From: Planctomycetota bacterium
Lineage (GTDB): Bacteria > Planctomycetota > Phycisphaerae > Phycisphaerales > SM1A02
DNA length: 64,000 nucleotides
Reading direction: 5' to 3'
Assembly: GCA_021414025.1 (NCBI GenBank)
Contig: JAIOPG010000008.1
Span: forward strand, 124,001-188,000
Shown here: positions 18,240-27,719 of the stretch, piece by piece
Numbering within the stretch: the stretch's first letter is position 1
Layout of the letters: each line of letters opens with the position of its first letter
Notes under the pieces: model-generated
Seen by the model: the letters and a program-made list of their open reading frames with translations, nothing else
What the model was told of the DNA's origin: nothing
Databases searched by the model: none
Translations under genes and position numbers: made by a program

Positions 18240-19373
18240 CGCCCCCGGCTTGGTGGGGTTGTGGAACGGCAGCTCGCACAGCACCGCGGACGCGCGCTCG
18301 CGGCCAAGATCAATCATGACCGCAGGCTTCTTCTCGGCGGCGTCGCGATCCACGATGGCCATCGCGATCGGCGCGTCGAGCGTCGGGCTCAGGCATCCGC
18401 TGGTGATCCGGCCAACCGCCTTGTCGCCGACGAGCACAGGCATGCCCTGCCGCGCGCTGCGCCGGCCCTCGAGCTTGACGCCGACCAGCTTCTGCTTCAG
18501 TCCCTGCTTCGCCAATTTTTCCAGCGCGTCCTGACCGATGAAGCGCACCTCGCGCTCGTCGCCGGCGCCTTTGTCCATCTTGACCGCGAAGCCCAGTCCG
18601 GCCGTCAGCGGATCCACCGTCTCGTCGATCTCGTGCCCGTAGAGCGGCATGCCGGCCTCCATGCGCAGCGTGTCGCGCGCGCCGAGACCGCACGGCTTGA
18701 CCACGCTCGAGGCGCCGCCCATGTCCTTGAGCAGCATGCCCAGGGCCAGCTTGGCCATGCCCGCGCCCAGGATGATCTCCACGCCGTCCTCGCCGGTGTA
18801 GCCGGTGCGGCTCACCAGCAGCTTCACGACCATCAGGCTCTTCTCGACGAAGCGGTAGCGCTTCAGCGTGGGGATCTCGCGGCTCATCGATCCCACCAGT
18901 TCCATGACCTTCGGCCCCTGGATCGCCACCATCGCGGTGGACACGGTCTGGTCCTCCAGCTTGAAGGCCAGGTCGCCCTTCTGCTGCGCGAAATGCTGCA
19001 GCAGTTTGGCCCGGTTGGAGGCGTTGCACACCACCAGGTACTCGTCCTCCTCAAGGCAGTACACCAGGATGTCGTCGCGGCAGCCGCCCTGCTCGTTTAA
19101 CACAAGTCCGTAGCGCACCGCGCCGCGGGTCATGCCCAGGATGCCGCGCGTGCAGACGCGGTCCAGGAAGCGCCGCGCGTGGCGGCCGGTGAACTTGAGC
19201 CGTCCCATGTGGCTGACGTCGAAAAACCCGGCGGAGGATCGCGTCCAGCGGTGCTCCTCGATAATGGAGCCGAAGTGCAGCGGCATGTCCCAGCCGGCGA
19301 AGTCGGTCATCTTGGCGTGGTGCTGCAGGTGCATGGCGTGGAACGGGGTTTCCAGAAGCGTGGCCGTGGTCAT
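18228..19373 (-). CDS. gcvT: Glycine cleavage system T protein (aminomethyltransferase)
   Basis: 381 residues. GcvT moves the methylene group from the H-protein aminomethyl-lipoyl arm to tetrahydrofolate, releasing ammonia. Signatures are TDFAGWDMPLHFGSIIEEH, FFDVSHMGRLKFTG, LLVSRTGYTGEDGVEI, CGLGARDTLRMEAGMPLYGH, and GRITSGCLSPTLDAPIAMA near the end. The start overlaps the lpxD stop as ATGA, so it is downstream of and probably coupled to that gene. gcvH and gcvP are not in the window. Confidence 0.94.
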   Translation of the reverse strand: MTTATLLETPFHAMHLQHHAKMTDFAGWDMPLHFGSIIEEHRWTRSSAGFFDVSHMGRLKFTGRHARRFLDRVCTRGILGMTRGAVRYGLVLNEQGGCRDDILVYCLEEDEYLVVCNASNRAKLLQHFAQQKGDLAFKLEDQTVSTAMVAIQGPKVMELVGSMSREIPTLKRYRFVEKSLMVVKLLVSRTGYTGEDGVEIILGAGMAKLALGMLLKDMGGASSVVKPCGLGARDTLRMEAGMPLYGHEIDETVDPLTAGLGFAVKMDKGAGDEREVRFIGQDALEKLAKQGLKQKLVGVKLEGRRSARQGMPVLVGDKAVGRITSGCLSPTLDAPIAMAIVDRDAAEKKPAVMIDLGRERASAVLCELPFHNPTKPGASAV

Positions 19374-20452
19374 GGGGTTTCCTCGGATGATTTTTCTGCG
19401 CCTTCCGCCAGCGCCTGGAGCTTTGCGACTTCGCGCTCAAGAGCCTTCAATTTGCGCGACATACCGAAGAGGTCGGTGAAGACGAGATAGTTGCGCTTGG
19501 CGGTGTTGTGTTCAATGGCGGGGACGCCGGCGACTTTCTGCCCCGCGGGAATGTCGGTGAGGATGGCGGCCTTGCCCGCCGCCTGCACGCCGTCGCCGAT
19601 GGCGAGGTGCCCGGTCACGCCCACTTGTCCGCCGAGCACGACGTAGTTGCCCATCTCGACGCTGCCGCTGATGCCCACCAGGCTCACCAGCAGGCAATGC
19701 TTGCCGATGCGCGTGCCGTGGCCGATCGAGATCAGATCCGCGAACTTGGTTCCCTCGCCGACGCGGGTCTCCTCCATCGCGGCGCGCTCGATGACGCAGC
19801 AGGAGCCGATCTCCACATCGTCCTCGAGCACGACGATCCCGGCCTGGGGAATCTTTTCATGGCGCCCCTGGTGCGTGGCATAGCCGAAACCGTCGCTGCC
19901 GATCACCGCGTTGGCGTGCAGTGTGACCCGGTGGCCCAGCACGCATCCGTCGTAGACGCAGACGCCCGGATAAAGGATGCAGTCGTCGCCCATGCAGACC
20001 CGCTCGCCGATGTAGGCGTTGGGATAGACGACGCAGCGGGCACCCAACTTGGCGCCGCGCTCGATGACCGCCCCCGCGTGCACCGCGCACTCGGCGCCAA
20101 GCACGGCCTCCGGGTGGATGGTCGCGCGGTCGGAGATCCGGCCCTTGGCGCTGCCGCCGGGCTGCGGATGCCTGCGGAATCCATGCAGCACCACCATGGC
20201 CTGCCGGAAGGAGAAGTAGGGATCGGCGGATTCCAGCCGGGCCACGCCGGGGCGCACCGCGGCGCCGGCGGCCACGATCACCGCCGAGGCGCTGGTGGTG
20301 GCCAGATGGGGCAGGTACTTCTGGTTGGCGACGAAGCTGACCTGCCCGGCGCTGGCGCGGTCGACCGGGGCGCAGGAATGCACCTCGATGGCGCCGTCGC
20401 CGTGCAGGGTGGCTCCGATTTTTTTGGCAAGCTCGTCGAGACGGATGGGCAT
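19370..20452 (-). CDS. lpxD: UDP-3-O-acylglucosamine N-acyltransferase LpxD, first copy
   Basis: 360 residues. An N-terminal UDP-binding domain (GQVSFVANQKYLPHL) is followed by a left-handed beta helix of hexapeptide repeats with AVIGSDGFGYATHQG and KIPQAGIVVLEDDVEIGS, and a C-terminal helix. The catalytic His is likely in ISIGHGTRIG. It diverges from the operonic copy at 24411: the usual IDR after the VEIG strand is IER here. It is transcribed away from bamA and coupled to gcvT. It may acylate a different substrate from the second copy. Confidence 0.88.
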   Translation of the reverse strand: MPIRLDELAKKIGATLHGDGAIEVHSCAPVDRASAGQVSFVANQKYLPHLATTSASAVIVAAGAAVRPGVARLESADPYFSFRQAMVVLHGFRRHPQPGGSAKGRISDRATIHPEAVLGAECAVHAGAVIERGAKLGARCVVYPNAYIGERVCMGDDCILYPGVCVYDGCVLGHRVTLHANAVIGSDGFGYATHQGRHEKIPQAGIVVLEDDVEIGSCCVIERAAMEETRVGEGTKFADLISIGHGTRIGKHCLLVSLVGISGSVEMGNYVVLGGQVGVTGHLAIGDGVQAAGKAAILTDIPAGQKVAGVPAIEHNTAKRNYLVFTDLFGMSRKLKALEREVAKLQALAEGAEKSSEETP

Positions 20453-20538
20453 CGATGCGCCAAGCCTAACAACCCGCGTTGCACGCGTGGGCTTCGCGGA
20501 TGCGATCCCGCAGCGGGATGGTTATCCTCGAACGGGAC

Positions 20539-23031
20539 ATGCAACGCCCCGTCCGTCAACGCCGTGGCTCGGGTGGTCGCCCGATCCCGTGGCGACATCC
20601 GCTGCTGTCACTCCTGCTGATCGCCGCCTTCCTGGCCGCGCCGCGGGCCCGGGCCGGGGACATCGAGGACCAGACCTTCGCCGACCGGCCGATCTCGCTG
20701 GTGACGCTCAAGGGCCTCAACCGGATCAGCGAGCAGGAGATCCGCAACAATCTGCGCATCGGCGCCGGTGAGCCCTTCGAGTCGCTGGCGGTGCGCGCCG
20801 ACGTGGCAAGCCTCTACCGCCTCGGGCACTTCGAGACGGTCTCGGCGGAGGCGATGCTGCAGGCCGACGGCAGCGTCGAGGTGATCTACACGCTGGTGGA
20901 GCAGAGCCTGGTGCTGGACATCCAGACCGTGGGCAACAAGGCGGTCAGCGACCAGGAGCTGCGCGCTGTCATCTCGCTCTATCCCGGCGGGCCGCGCGAC
21001 GACTTCCTGCTGGAGCAGAGCGTGCTGAAAATGAAGGAGCTCTACCGGGGCAAGGGCCACTACCTGGTGGAGATCACGGTGAAGGAGGACAAGCTGAAGG
21101 ATTCCGGCATCCTGATCTTCGAGATCGTGGAGGGGCCGCGGGTGCGCATCCAGGAGGTCGAGTTCGTGGGCAACCGCGCCTTCCAGGCCAAGCAGCTCTC
21201 CGCGGAAATCAAGACCAAACCCTGGGTTTTCCTCTTCCGCAAGGGCAACCTGGACGAGGAGATGCTGGTCGACGACGTGGCCACGCTGGACAAGTTCTAC
21301 AAGGATCGCGGCTTCGTCGACGTGCGCGTCGACCGCCGCGTGGAGTTGAGCTCCGACCAGAAGGAGGCCAAGGTGGTCTTCGTGATCGACGAAGGCCGCG
21401 AGTACCGGCTGCGCTCGGTGCGCGTGGAGAGCACCACCTCCGACGGGCAGCTGAAGGTCTTCTCCTCGGAGCAGCTGCGCTCGCTGATGACGCTGCGGCC
21501 CGGCGACGCCTACCAGAAGAACCGCATCGACTCCACCACCAAGAGCATCCAGACTGCGTACTTCGTCATGGGGTACATCGACGCCAAGGTGAACGTCAAC
21601 TACGTCCGCTCCGGCGAGGAGGCCGAGGTCGACATGCTGGTCAGCATCACCGAGGGCGACCGCTTCGAGACCGGACTGGTGCACATCCAGGGGAACTTCA
21701 TCACCCGCGACAAGATCATCCGCCGCCTGGTGCGCTTCCAGCCCGGCCGACCGATGGACGGCCGCGAGATCGAGCTGACCGAGGTCCGCCTGAAGTCCAC
21801 CAACCTCTTCAACGACATCCGCGTCACGCCGCAGGAGCCGGACCCCGACCATCCCGAGTCGCGCGACGTGCTGGTGGAGGTGAAGGAGAAGAACACCGGC
21901 AGCGTGAACTTCGGACTGGCCATCGGCACCGACCAGGGCTTCGGCGGCGAAATCTCGCTGAACCAGTACAACTTCGACATCGCCGACGTGCCCACGTCGC
22001 TGAGCGAATTCGCCGCGGGCCGCGCCTTCCGTGGCGCCGGGCAGACCTTCAGCATCGCCATCCAGCCCGGCATCGATGTGAGCACCTACTCGATCTCCTT
22101 CGGCGAGCCGCACCTCTTCGAAACCGATTGGTCCGGCAGCACCAGCCTCTCCTACCGCAACCGCATCTACGACCAGTGGACCGAGGAGCGGACGTCTATC
22201 TACTTTGGAACGGGTCGGCGCCTCGGCGACTTCTGGACCTTTGGCTCCAACGTGCGCCTGGAGCAGGTCGCGCTCACGGACTTCGCCGCCGGAACGCCGC
22301 TGGTGATCGTCGGCAATCCGCCAGGCTCGACCCCAAACCAGTCCGGCCCAAGCCAGTTCGGCGTCTTCTCGGTCTCGCTCTCGCGCAACACCGTCGACAG
22401 CCGGACGCGGCCCGGCTCCGGCTCGCTCACGGAGGTGACCGCCAGCATGTTTGCCGGCGACTACAGCTTCCCGATGATCCGGGCCAACTACACCACCTTC
22501 CTCACCCTCGACGAGGATTTCCTCGGCCGCAAGACCACGCTTCGGTTGAACTCGCAGGTCGGATACATCACCAGCGACAGTTCGCCGGTGTTCGAGCGCT
22601 TCTATCTGGGTGGAAGTTCATTGCGAGGTTTCGCCTTCCGAACCATCAGCCCGGTGACCTACCAGGTGCTGGGCTTCCCCGACTCCTTTCCGCCGACGAC
22701 GCAGGGCCCGGGCAACGGCGCCCCCGCCACCAACATCGGCGGCCAGTTCATGTTCTTCGCCGGCGCGCAGTACGAGACGCCGCTCTTCCAGGACGCCATC
22801 ACCGCCGTCGCGTTCCTGGATTCCGGCACGGTCACCGGCAACAGCTACCCCGGGGACATCGCCAATCCGATCGGCCTTGGCCAATACCGGCTGAGCGTCG
22901 GCGTCGGTCTGCGCCTCTACATCGGGGCGCTGGGCCCGGCGCCGATCGCCCTGGACTTCGGCTTTCCGATCTTGAAGCAAAGCACCGACCAGACGCAGCT
23001 CTTCTCCTTCAACGCGGCGCTGCCTTTCTAG
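20539..23031 (+). CDS. bamA: Outer membrane protein assembly factor BamA
   Basis: 830 residues with a signal peptide (PLLSLLLIAAFLAAPRARAG). POTRA domains follow (VTLKGLNRISEQEIRNNLRI, VEFVGNRAFQAKQLSAEIKT, a long run to about residue 450), then a 16-strand-type barrel. The protein ends in FNAALPF, with the terminal aromatic typical of outer-membrane proteins. VRSGEEAEVDML and FYLGGSSLRGF (the VRGF-like L6 loop) are visible. BamA folds and inserts beta-barrels. The ATG at 20539 gives a proper signal sequence; earlier starts do not. It is the first gene of an operon with two ompH genes and lpxD-lpxC/fabZ-lpxA. Confidence 0.95.
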   Translation: MQRPVRQRRGSGGRPIPWRHPLLSLLLIAAFLAAPRARAGDIEDQTFADRPISLVTLKGLNRISEQEIRNNLRIGAGEPFESLAVRADVASLYRLGHFETVSAEAMLQADGSVEVIYTLVEQSLVLDIQTVGNKAVSDQELRAVISLYPGGPRDDFLLEQSVLKMKELYRGKGHYLVEITVKEDKLKDSGILIFEIVEGPRVRIQEVEFVGNRAFQAKQLSAEIKTKPWVFLFRKGNLDEEMLVDDVATLDKFYKDRGFVDVRVDRRVELSSDQKEAKVVFVIDEGREYRLRSVRVESTTSDGQLKVFSSEQLRSLMTLRPGDAYQKNRIDSTTKSIQTAYFVMGYIDAKVNVNYVRSGEEAEVDMLVSITEGDRFETGLVHIQGNFITRDKIIRRLVRFQPGRPMDGREIELTEVRLKSTNLFNDIRVTPQEPDPDHPESRDVLVEVKEKNTGSVNFGLAIGTDQGFGGEISLNQYNFDIADVPTSLSEFAAGRAFRGAGQTFSIAIQPGIDVSTYSISFGEPHLFETDWSGSTSLSYRNRIYDQWTEERTSIYFGTGRRLGDFWTFGSNVRLEQVALTDFAAGTPLVIVGNPPGSTPNQSGPSQFGVFSVSLSRNTVDSRTRPGSGSLTEVTASMFAGDYSFPMIRANYTTFLTLDEDFLGRKTTLRLNSQVGYITSDSSPVFERFYLGGSSLRGFAFRTISPVTYQVLGFPDSFPPTTQGPGNGAPATNIGGQFMFFAGAQYETPLFQDAITAVAFLDSGTVTGNSYPGDIANPIGLGQYRLSVGVGLRLYIGALGPAPIALDFGFPILKQSTDQTQLFSFNAALPF

Positions 23032-23104
23032 CCCGCGGCCGCTGGGCACCGCGCGGGCAAAATTCCGTCGTGGCACTTACACTACGGGTCTCCCAGGAGA
23101 CCCC

Positions 23105-23752
23105 ATGAAAAACACGCAGATCCAGACCATCGTCATCGCCTCACTCGTCGCTTTCGGACTCGGCTCCTTCGCCTGGGGCGTCAGCCGTCCGGCGGCTCCG
23201 GCCCAGCCCACCCGCATCGGCAGCATCAACCTGGCCAAGGTGCTGGACAAGCTGCAGGAAAAGGCCGACTGGGAGGTGCAGCTCACCGCCCTGCAGAACC
23301 AGATGCGCGATGAAGCCGACAGCCGCAAGAAGAAACTGGAGGCGGAGATCAAGCAGGCCGAGGCCGCGACCTCCGACGACGAAAAGCAGCGGATCGCCGA
23401 GCAGGTGGTGCTGGAGCAGCTCCAGCTGGAGCAGTGGGCGGCGCTCAAGGGCGGCGAACTTGATCGCGAGAACAGCCTGATGTGGCAGAGCATCTACCGC
23501 AACCTCCGCGACGAGAGCGCCAAACTCGCCGAGAGCGAGGGCTACGACTACATCATCGTCAACGACGGCACCAATGACATCGTCACCAGCCGCGAGGTCA
23601 AGGCGCCGCTGGCCCAGCAGGTGCTGGAGCAGATCGGGCGCCGGCACATCGTCTTCGCCAGCCCCACCACCGACGTCAGCGACAAGCTGATCGTGCGCAT
23701 GAACAACACCCGCGCCGCCGCGCCCGCCGCGGTCGGCCCGGCCAAGAAATAG
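23105..23752 (+). CDS. OmpH/Skp family periplasmic chaperone, first copy
   Basis: 215 residues with an N-terminal signal or anchor helix (IVIASLVAFGLGSFAWGV), then RIGSINLAKVLDKLQ, the Skp N-terminal strand, and a long coiled coil (about residues 55-130, rich in Gln, Glu and Lys). The C-terminal half contains YDYIIVNDGTNDIVTSREVK. Skp-type chaperones hold unfolded outer-membrane proteins for the BAM complex. Position directly after bamA fits. Alanine/lysine-rich end. Confidence 0.88.
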   Translation: MKNTQIQTIVIASLVAFGLGSFAWGVSRPAAPAQPTRIGSINLAKVLDKLQEKADWEVQLTALQNQMRDEADSRKKKLEAEIKQAEAATSDDEKQRIAEQVVLEQLQLEQWAALKGGELDRENSLMWQSIYRNLRDESAKLAESEGYDYIIVNDGTNDIVTSREVKAPLAQQVLEQIGRRHIVFASPTTDVSDKLIVRMNNTRAAAPAAVGPAKK

Positions 23753-23806
23753 TTTCGATTCCCGTTCCACCGCCGAGACCCCGTCACCCACTTTTGGAGA
23801 AACCGC

Positions 23807-24403
23807 ATGCGTCGCTTGTCCGCACTTCCCGTCGTCCTGTTCGTCGCGCTCGCCTCCCTCTCGCTGTGGGCGTTCAACGCCTACGAGAAACCCACCGTCA
23901 TCGCCACCGTCGACCTGGAGCGCCTCTACACCGGCCTGGACGAGCACAAGGCGGGCGAGAAGCGCCTGGAGGAGACCGCCAAGGAGCTCAACGCCAAGAA
24001 CGAGAAGCTGGGCCAGGGCGTGCAATCGCTGCAGGCCGAGCTGGAGAATTTCAAGGCCGACACCCCGGGCTTCTACGAGACCACCAAGAAGATCGAGGAG
24101 GCCATCGGCAACTTCAAGGCTTTCGACGACTTCTCGCGGCGCAAGTTCGAGATGGAGAAGTCGCGACTCATCCGCGACACCTACCAGTCGATCAAGTCGT
24201 CGCTGGGGGACATCTGCAAGGCACAGCAGATCGACGCCGTCTTCCTCGACGATGCCACGCCGCCCTTCGACGCCAAGGACACCCGGCCGATCATGCAGCA
24301 GATCTCCGGACGCCGCATGCTGTGGATCAATCCCGCCATCGACATCACCGACGTCGTGATCAAGAAGATGAACGAGAATTTCTCCAAGAGACAAGGGAAG
24401 TAA
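23807..24403 (+). CDS. OmpH/Skp family periplasmic chaperone, second copy
   Basis: 198 residues: signal helix (LPVVLFVALASLSLWAFN), then TVIATVDLERLYTGLDEHKA, a long coiled coil (about residues 45-125), and LRRMLWINPAIDITDVVIKK-like beta structure near the end (RMLWINPAIDITDVVIKKMN in the sequence). It differs clearly from the first copy, so the duplication is old. A GGAG-type site lies in ttttggagaaaccgc before the ATG. Eight bases separate it from lpxD. Confidence 0.87.
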   Translation: MRRLSALPVVLFVALASLSLWAFNAYEKPTVIATVDLERLYTGLDEHKAGEKRLEETAKELNAKNEKLGQGVQSLQAELENFKADTPGFYETTKKIEEAIGNFKAFDDFSRRKFEMEKSRLIRDTYQSIKSSLGDICKAQQIDAVFLDDATPPFDAKDTRPIMQQISGRRMLWINPAIDITDVVIKKMNENFSKRQGK

Positions 24404-24410
24404 CCCACCG

Positions 24411-25460
24411 TTGGCGTTGAAACCCCGAACAAGCTCTGAACTCGCGGCGCTGGTGGGCGGCGCGCTGGAAGGCGACGGGTCGATCGCCTTCACGGGGCTC
24501 TCCTCGCTCGCCGACGCTTCGGAGCACGAAGCCACCTTCATTTCCAGCGACGCCCACGCCAAGCATTGGCCCCGGAGCCGCGCCCGCATCGCCATCGTGG
24601 GCCGTCGAGTCCAGGCCGGGCTCGACGCCGGGGAGAAGCGAGCGTTGATTCGCGTCGACAACGCCGACCTCGCTGTGGCCAAGGTGCTGGAGATTTTCTC
24701 CCCCGCACCCTCGTTGCCGGCGATGGGAGTCCATCCCTCCGCAGTCGTCGATCCCGGCGCGGTGATGGGAAAGGAAGTTCGCATCGGTCCGCTCGCCAGC
24801 GTCGCGGCACAGGCTCGCGTCGGCGACGGCTGCGTTCTGCACGCGGGTGCCCGCATCGGCGCCCAGGCGACGCTCGGCAAGCATTGCGTCATCCACTCCA
24901 ACGCATTGGTTGACGAGCGCTGCGTGCTCGGCGACCGCGTGGTCATCCACGCTTCGGCGGTGATCGGAAGCGAGGGCTTCGGCTACCGGCCCGCCGCGGA
25001 CGGCAAGAGCCTGGTCCGCATTCCACACACCGGCAACGTGGTGCTTGAGGACGATGTCGAGATCGGGGCCAACACCTGCGTCGACCGGGCCAAGTTCGGC
25101 TCGACGCGCGTCGGTCAGGGAACAAAAATCGACAATTTGTGCCAGATCGCCCATGGTTGCCGCATCGGCCGGATGACCGTCATCGCCGGTCTGACCGGAT
25201 TGGCGGGAAGCGTGACCGTGGGCGATGGAGTGCAGATTGGCGGCCATTGCGGCGTGGCCGATCACAAAACCATCGGCGACGGCGCCCGCCTGGCGGCCAA
25301 AAGCGCTGTCATGGACAACGTTCCGGCGGGGGCGGCTTGGGGCGGGATTCCGGCCCACGACCTGCGCAGCGAATTGCGTGTGATCGCCGCGATCCGTAAA
25401 TTGCCTGAATGGTCACGGAAATTTCGCAAACTCCTCGAGGATCCGGCGAAGGGATCATGA
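24411..25460 (+). CDS. lpxD: UDP-3-O-acylglucosamine N-acyltransferase LpxD, second (operonic) copy
   Basis: 349 residues. N-terminal nucleotide domain (HEATFISSDAHAKHW), hexapeptide-repeat beta helix (VGDGCVLHAGARIGAQATLG), AVIGSEGFGYRPAADGKSLV, VVLEDDVEIGANTCVDRAKF and the catalytic His in DNLCQIAHGCRIG. It matches canonical LpxD better than the first copy and lies in the lipid A operon, so it is the likely main enzyme: it adds the N-linked hydroxyacyl chain to UDP-3-acyl-glucosamine. The start is TTG at 24411. Its stop overlaps the next start as ATGA. Confidence 0.92.
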   Translation: MALKPRTSSELAALVGGALEGDGSIAFTGLSSLADASEHEATFISSDAHAKHWPRSRARIAIVGRRVQAGLDAGEKRALIRVDNADLAVAKVLEIFSPAPSLPAMGVHPSAVVDPGAVMGKEVRIGPLASVAAQARVGDGCVLHAGARIGAQATLGKHCVIHSNALVDERCVLGDRVVIHASAVIGSEGFGYRPAADGKSLVRIPHTGNVVLEDDVEIGANTCVDRAKFGSTRVGQGTKIDNLCQIAHGCRIGRMTVIAGLTGLAGSVTVGDGVQIGGHCGVADHKTIGDGARLAAKSAVMDNVPAGAAWGGIPAHDLRSELRVIAAIRKLPEWSRKFRKLLEDPAKGS

Positions 25461-26824
25461 AGCCTTCGGCCCCCACCGCCGTGCCCTCCGGTCCTTTGCG
25501 GGGAACCACGGCCGACCCGCAGCACACGCTGGCGCGCACCGCCACCGTGCGCGGCAAGGGCCTGATGCTCGGCGAGGAGGCCGTGCTTGAAATCACGCCG
25601 GCGCCGCCGGGAACCGGGATCATCTTCGAGCGCGTCGACCTCGATCCGCCCGTGACCATTCCCGCCCTGGTGACGCACGTGCTGCCGCGGCCGCGGCGCA
25701 CCACGCTGCGCGGCGGCGACGCCACCATCGACACGGTCGAGCACTGCATGAGCGCGCTGGCCGGCCTGCGCGTGGACAACGCGATCCTGCGCCTGCGCGG
25801 CCCCGAGTTGCCCTGCGGCGACGGCAGCGCACTTCCCTTCGTGCTGCCCATCGTCGAGGCCGGCCTGGTGGAGCAGGACGCCGCCCGCCGGGTCTTCCGC
25901 CTTCGCGATCCGATCGTCGTCGAGGACGCCGACTCCATGATCGCCGCGCTGCCGCGCGACAGCGAAGGCATGGAGATTTCCTACGACCTGGACTACGGCG
26001 CGGTGGAGCAGCGCATTCCTCGGCAGACCAAGGTCTTCGACCCGCTGCGCAGCGACTACGCCACCGACATCGCCCCGGCCCGCACCTTCAGCCTGCAGGA
26101 AGAGGCCGAGGCGATCTGGGCCTCGGGGCTCTGTCGCCATCTCTCGGTGCGCGACGCGCTGGTGATCGGCGACAACGGGCCGATCGAGAATACTTTTCGC
26201 TTCAGCGACGAGCCGGTGCGGCACAAGCTGCTCGATGTGCTGGGCGACCTCTATCTGGCGGGCCGGCCCGTGCAATGTCGGATCGTCGCCTACCGCAGCG
26301 GCCACGGACTCAACCGACAGATGTGCCAGCGCCTGCTGCGGACCATGAAGGCCGCAGACCTGGCCGAGAGCCTGGTCGCGGGTCAAGCGCTGGACGCCCG
26401 CGCCATCCAGAAGATCCTGCCGCACCGCTACCCCATGCTGCTGGTGGACCGCGTGGTTGAGATCGACTCGAACCGCCGCGCCGTGGGTGTGAAGAACGTC
26501 ACCATGAACGAGCCCTTCTTCCAGGGCCACTATCCCGGCACACCCATCATGCCCGGGGTGCTCATCGTGGAGGCCATGGCCCAGCTGGGCGGTTTGCTTT
26601 TGAGCCAGACTCTGGAGCATTCGGGCCGCGTCGCCATGCTTTTAAGCCTGGACCGGGTGAAACTGCGAAAACCCGTGGTTCCGGGCGACCAACTGGTGAT
26701 CGAGGTCGAAACCGTGCGGGCCAACGCCCGGACCGCCTCCCTGAAATGCAAGGCCACCGTGGGCGGGAAATCCGCTGCGGAGGCTGAAATTCGCTTTATG
26801 ATGGTCGATTCCACCGAAGCCTGA
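25457..26824 (+). CDS. lpxC-fabZ: Bifunctional LpxC deacetylase / FabZ hydroxyacyl-ACP dehydratase
   Basis: 455 residues. Residues 1-300 are LpxC, the zinc deacetylase that commits UDP-acyl-GlcNAc to lipid A: TVEHCMSALAGL with the zinc-ligand His, DFA-type TDIAPARTFSL, and VRHKLLDVLGDLYL with YRSGHGLN. Residues about 315-455 are FabZ: ILPHRYPMLLVDRVVEI, FFQGHYPGTPIMPGVLIVEA with the catalytic His and Glu, then MAQLGG. Such fusions are known from Bacteroidetes and planctomycetes. The upstream extension of the frame is discarded because ATG 25457 overlaps the lpxD stop. Confidence 0.95.
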   Translation: MKPSAPTAVPSGPLRGTTADPQHTLARTATVRGKGLMLGEEAVLEITPAPPGTGIIFERVDLDPPVTIPALVTHVLPRPRRTTLRGGDATIDTVEHCMSALAGLRVDNAILRLRGPELPCGDGSALPFVLPIVEAGLVEQDAARRVFRLRDPIVVEDADSMIAALPRDSEGMEISYDLDYGAVEQRIPRQTKVFDPLRSDYATDIAPARTFSLQEEAEAIWASGLCRHLSVRDALVIGDNGPIENTFRFSDEPVRHKLLDVLGDLYLAGRPVQCRIVAYRSGHGLNRQMCQRLLRTMKAADLAESLVAGQALDARAIQKILPHRYPMLLVDRVVEIDSNRRAVGVKNVTMNEPFFQGHYPGTPIMPGVLIVEAMAQLGGLLLSQTLEHSGRVAMLLSLDRVKLRKPVVPGDQLVIEVETVRANARTASLKCKATVGGKSAAEAEIRFMMVDSTEA

Positions 26825-26848
26825 TCTTTTTTTGACGCTCCATTCTTT

Positions 26849-27703
26849 ATGACGAAAATCCATCCCACCGCCATCATCGATCCTTCGGTCAAGCTCGCCT
26901 CCGGAGTCACGGTCGGACCCTGGTGCGTCATCGGCCCCGACTGCGAAATCGGAGAGGACAGCGAGCTGGTGAGCCACGTGCACATGGACCGCTCCACGCG
27001 CCTCGGCCGCGAGAACGTGCTCCACCCCTTCACGATCGTCGGCGGCCCGCCGCAGGACAAGAAGTTCGCCGGCGAGCGCACCACGCTCGAGATCGGCGAC
27101 CGCAACCAGATCCGCGAGTTCGCCTCCATCCACCGCGGCACCGGCAACGGCGGCGGCATCACGAAAATCGGCAGCGACAACCTGGTCATGGGCTGCGTGC
27201 ACATCGCCCACGACTGCCGGGTCGGCAACCACGTCATCTTGGCCAACAACGCCATGCTCGCGGGCCACGTCACGGTGTGCGACTACGTCAACGTGGGCGG
27301 CGGCTGCGGCCTGCACCACTTCGTGCGGCTGGGCACCTGCGCATTCCTGGGCGCCATGGCGCGGGTCAGCAAGGACGTGCCCCCCTACATGATCGCCGAG
27401 GGCAATCCCGCCGAGATGCGCGGGCACAACGCCATCGCCATGAAGCGGCGCGGATTCTCCGACGCGGAAGTCGACTCCATGAAGGAAGCCTACAAGCGGC
27501 TCTTCCGCGATCGCGGCGGCAACATCGTCGAGAAGGTGGCGAAATTGCGGGCGGAATTCCCCGATTTCACCAGCATCGCCGAGGTCTGCGACGCGGTGCT
27601 CGAGGCCGGCGAGGGAACGCATGGCCGCGCCCAGGAGGCGCTGCGCCCCGACGACAAGCGCTCGCATCCGTCGGTCGCCGCCTCCACGGTTCAGAAACAC
27701 TAA
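26849..27703 (+). CDS. lpxA: UDP-N-acetylglucosamine O-acyltransferase LpxA
   Basis: 284 residues, a little longer than the usual 262. First step of lipid A synthesis. Left-handed beta helix (IHPTAIIDPSVKLASGVTVG), GGPPQDKKFAGERTTLEIGD, RNQIREFASIHRGT, and the catalytic His in CVHIAHDCRVGNHVILANN. The C-terminal helical domain includes MKRRGFSDAEVDSMKEAYK. About 20 additional residues extend the C-terminus. It follows lpxC-fabZ by 24 bases. Confidence 0.95.
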   Translation: MTKIHPTAIIDPSVKLASGVTVGPWCVIGPDCEIGEDSELVSHVHMDRSTRLGRENVLHPFTIVGGPPQDKKFAGERTTLEIGDRNQIREFASIHRGTGNGGGITKIGSDNLVMGCVHIAHDCRVGNHVILANNAMLAGHVTVCDYVNVGGGCGLHHFVRLGTCAFLGAMARVSKDVPPYMIAEGNPAEMRGHNAIAMKRRGFSDAEVDSMKEAYKRLFRDRGGNIVEKVAKLRAEFPDFTSIAEVCDAVLEAGEGTHGRAQEALRPDDKRSHPSVAASTVQKH

Positions 27704-27719
27704 ACCCCGAAGGCCCGCC

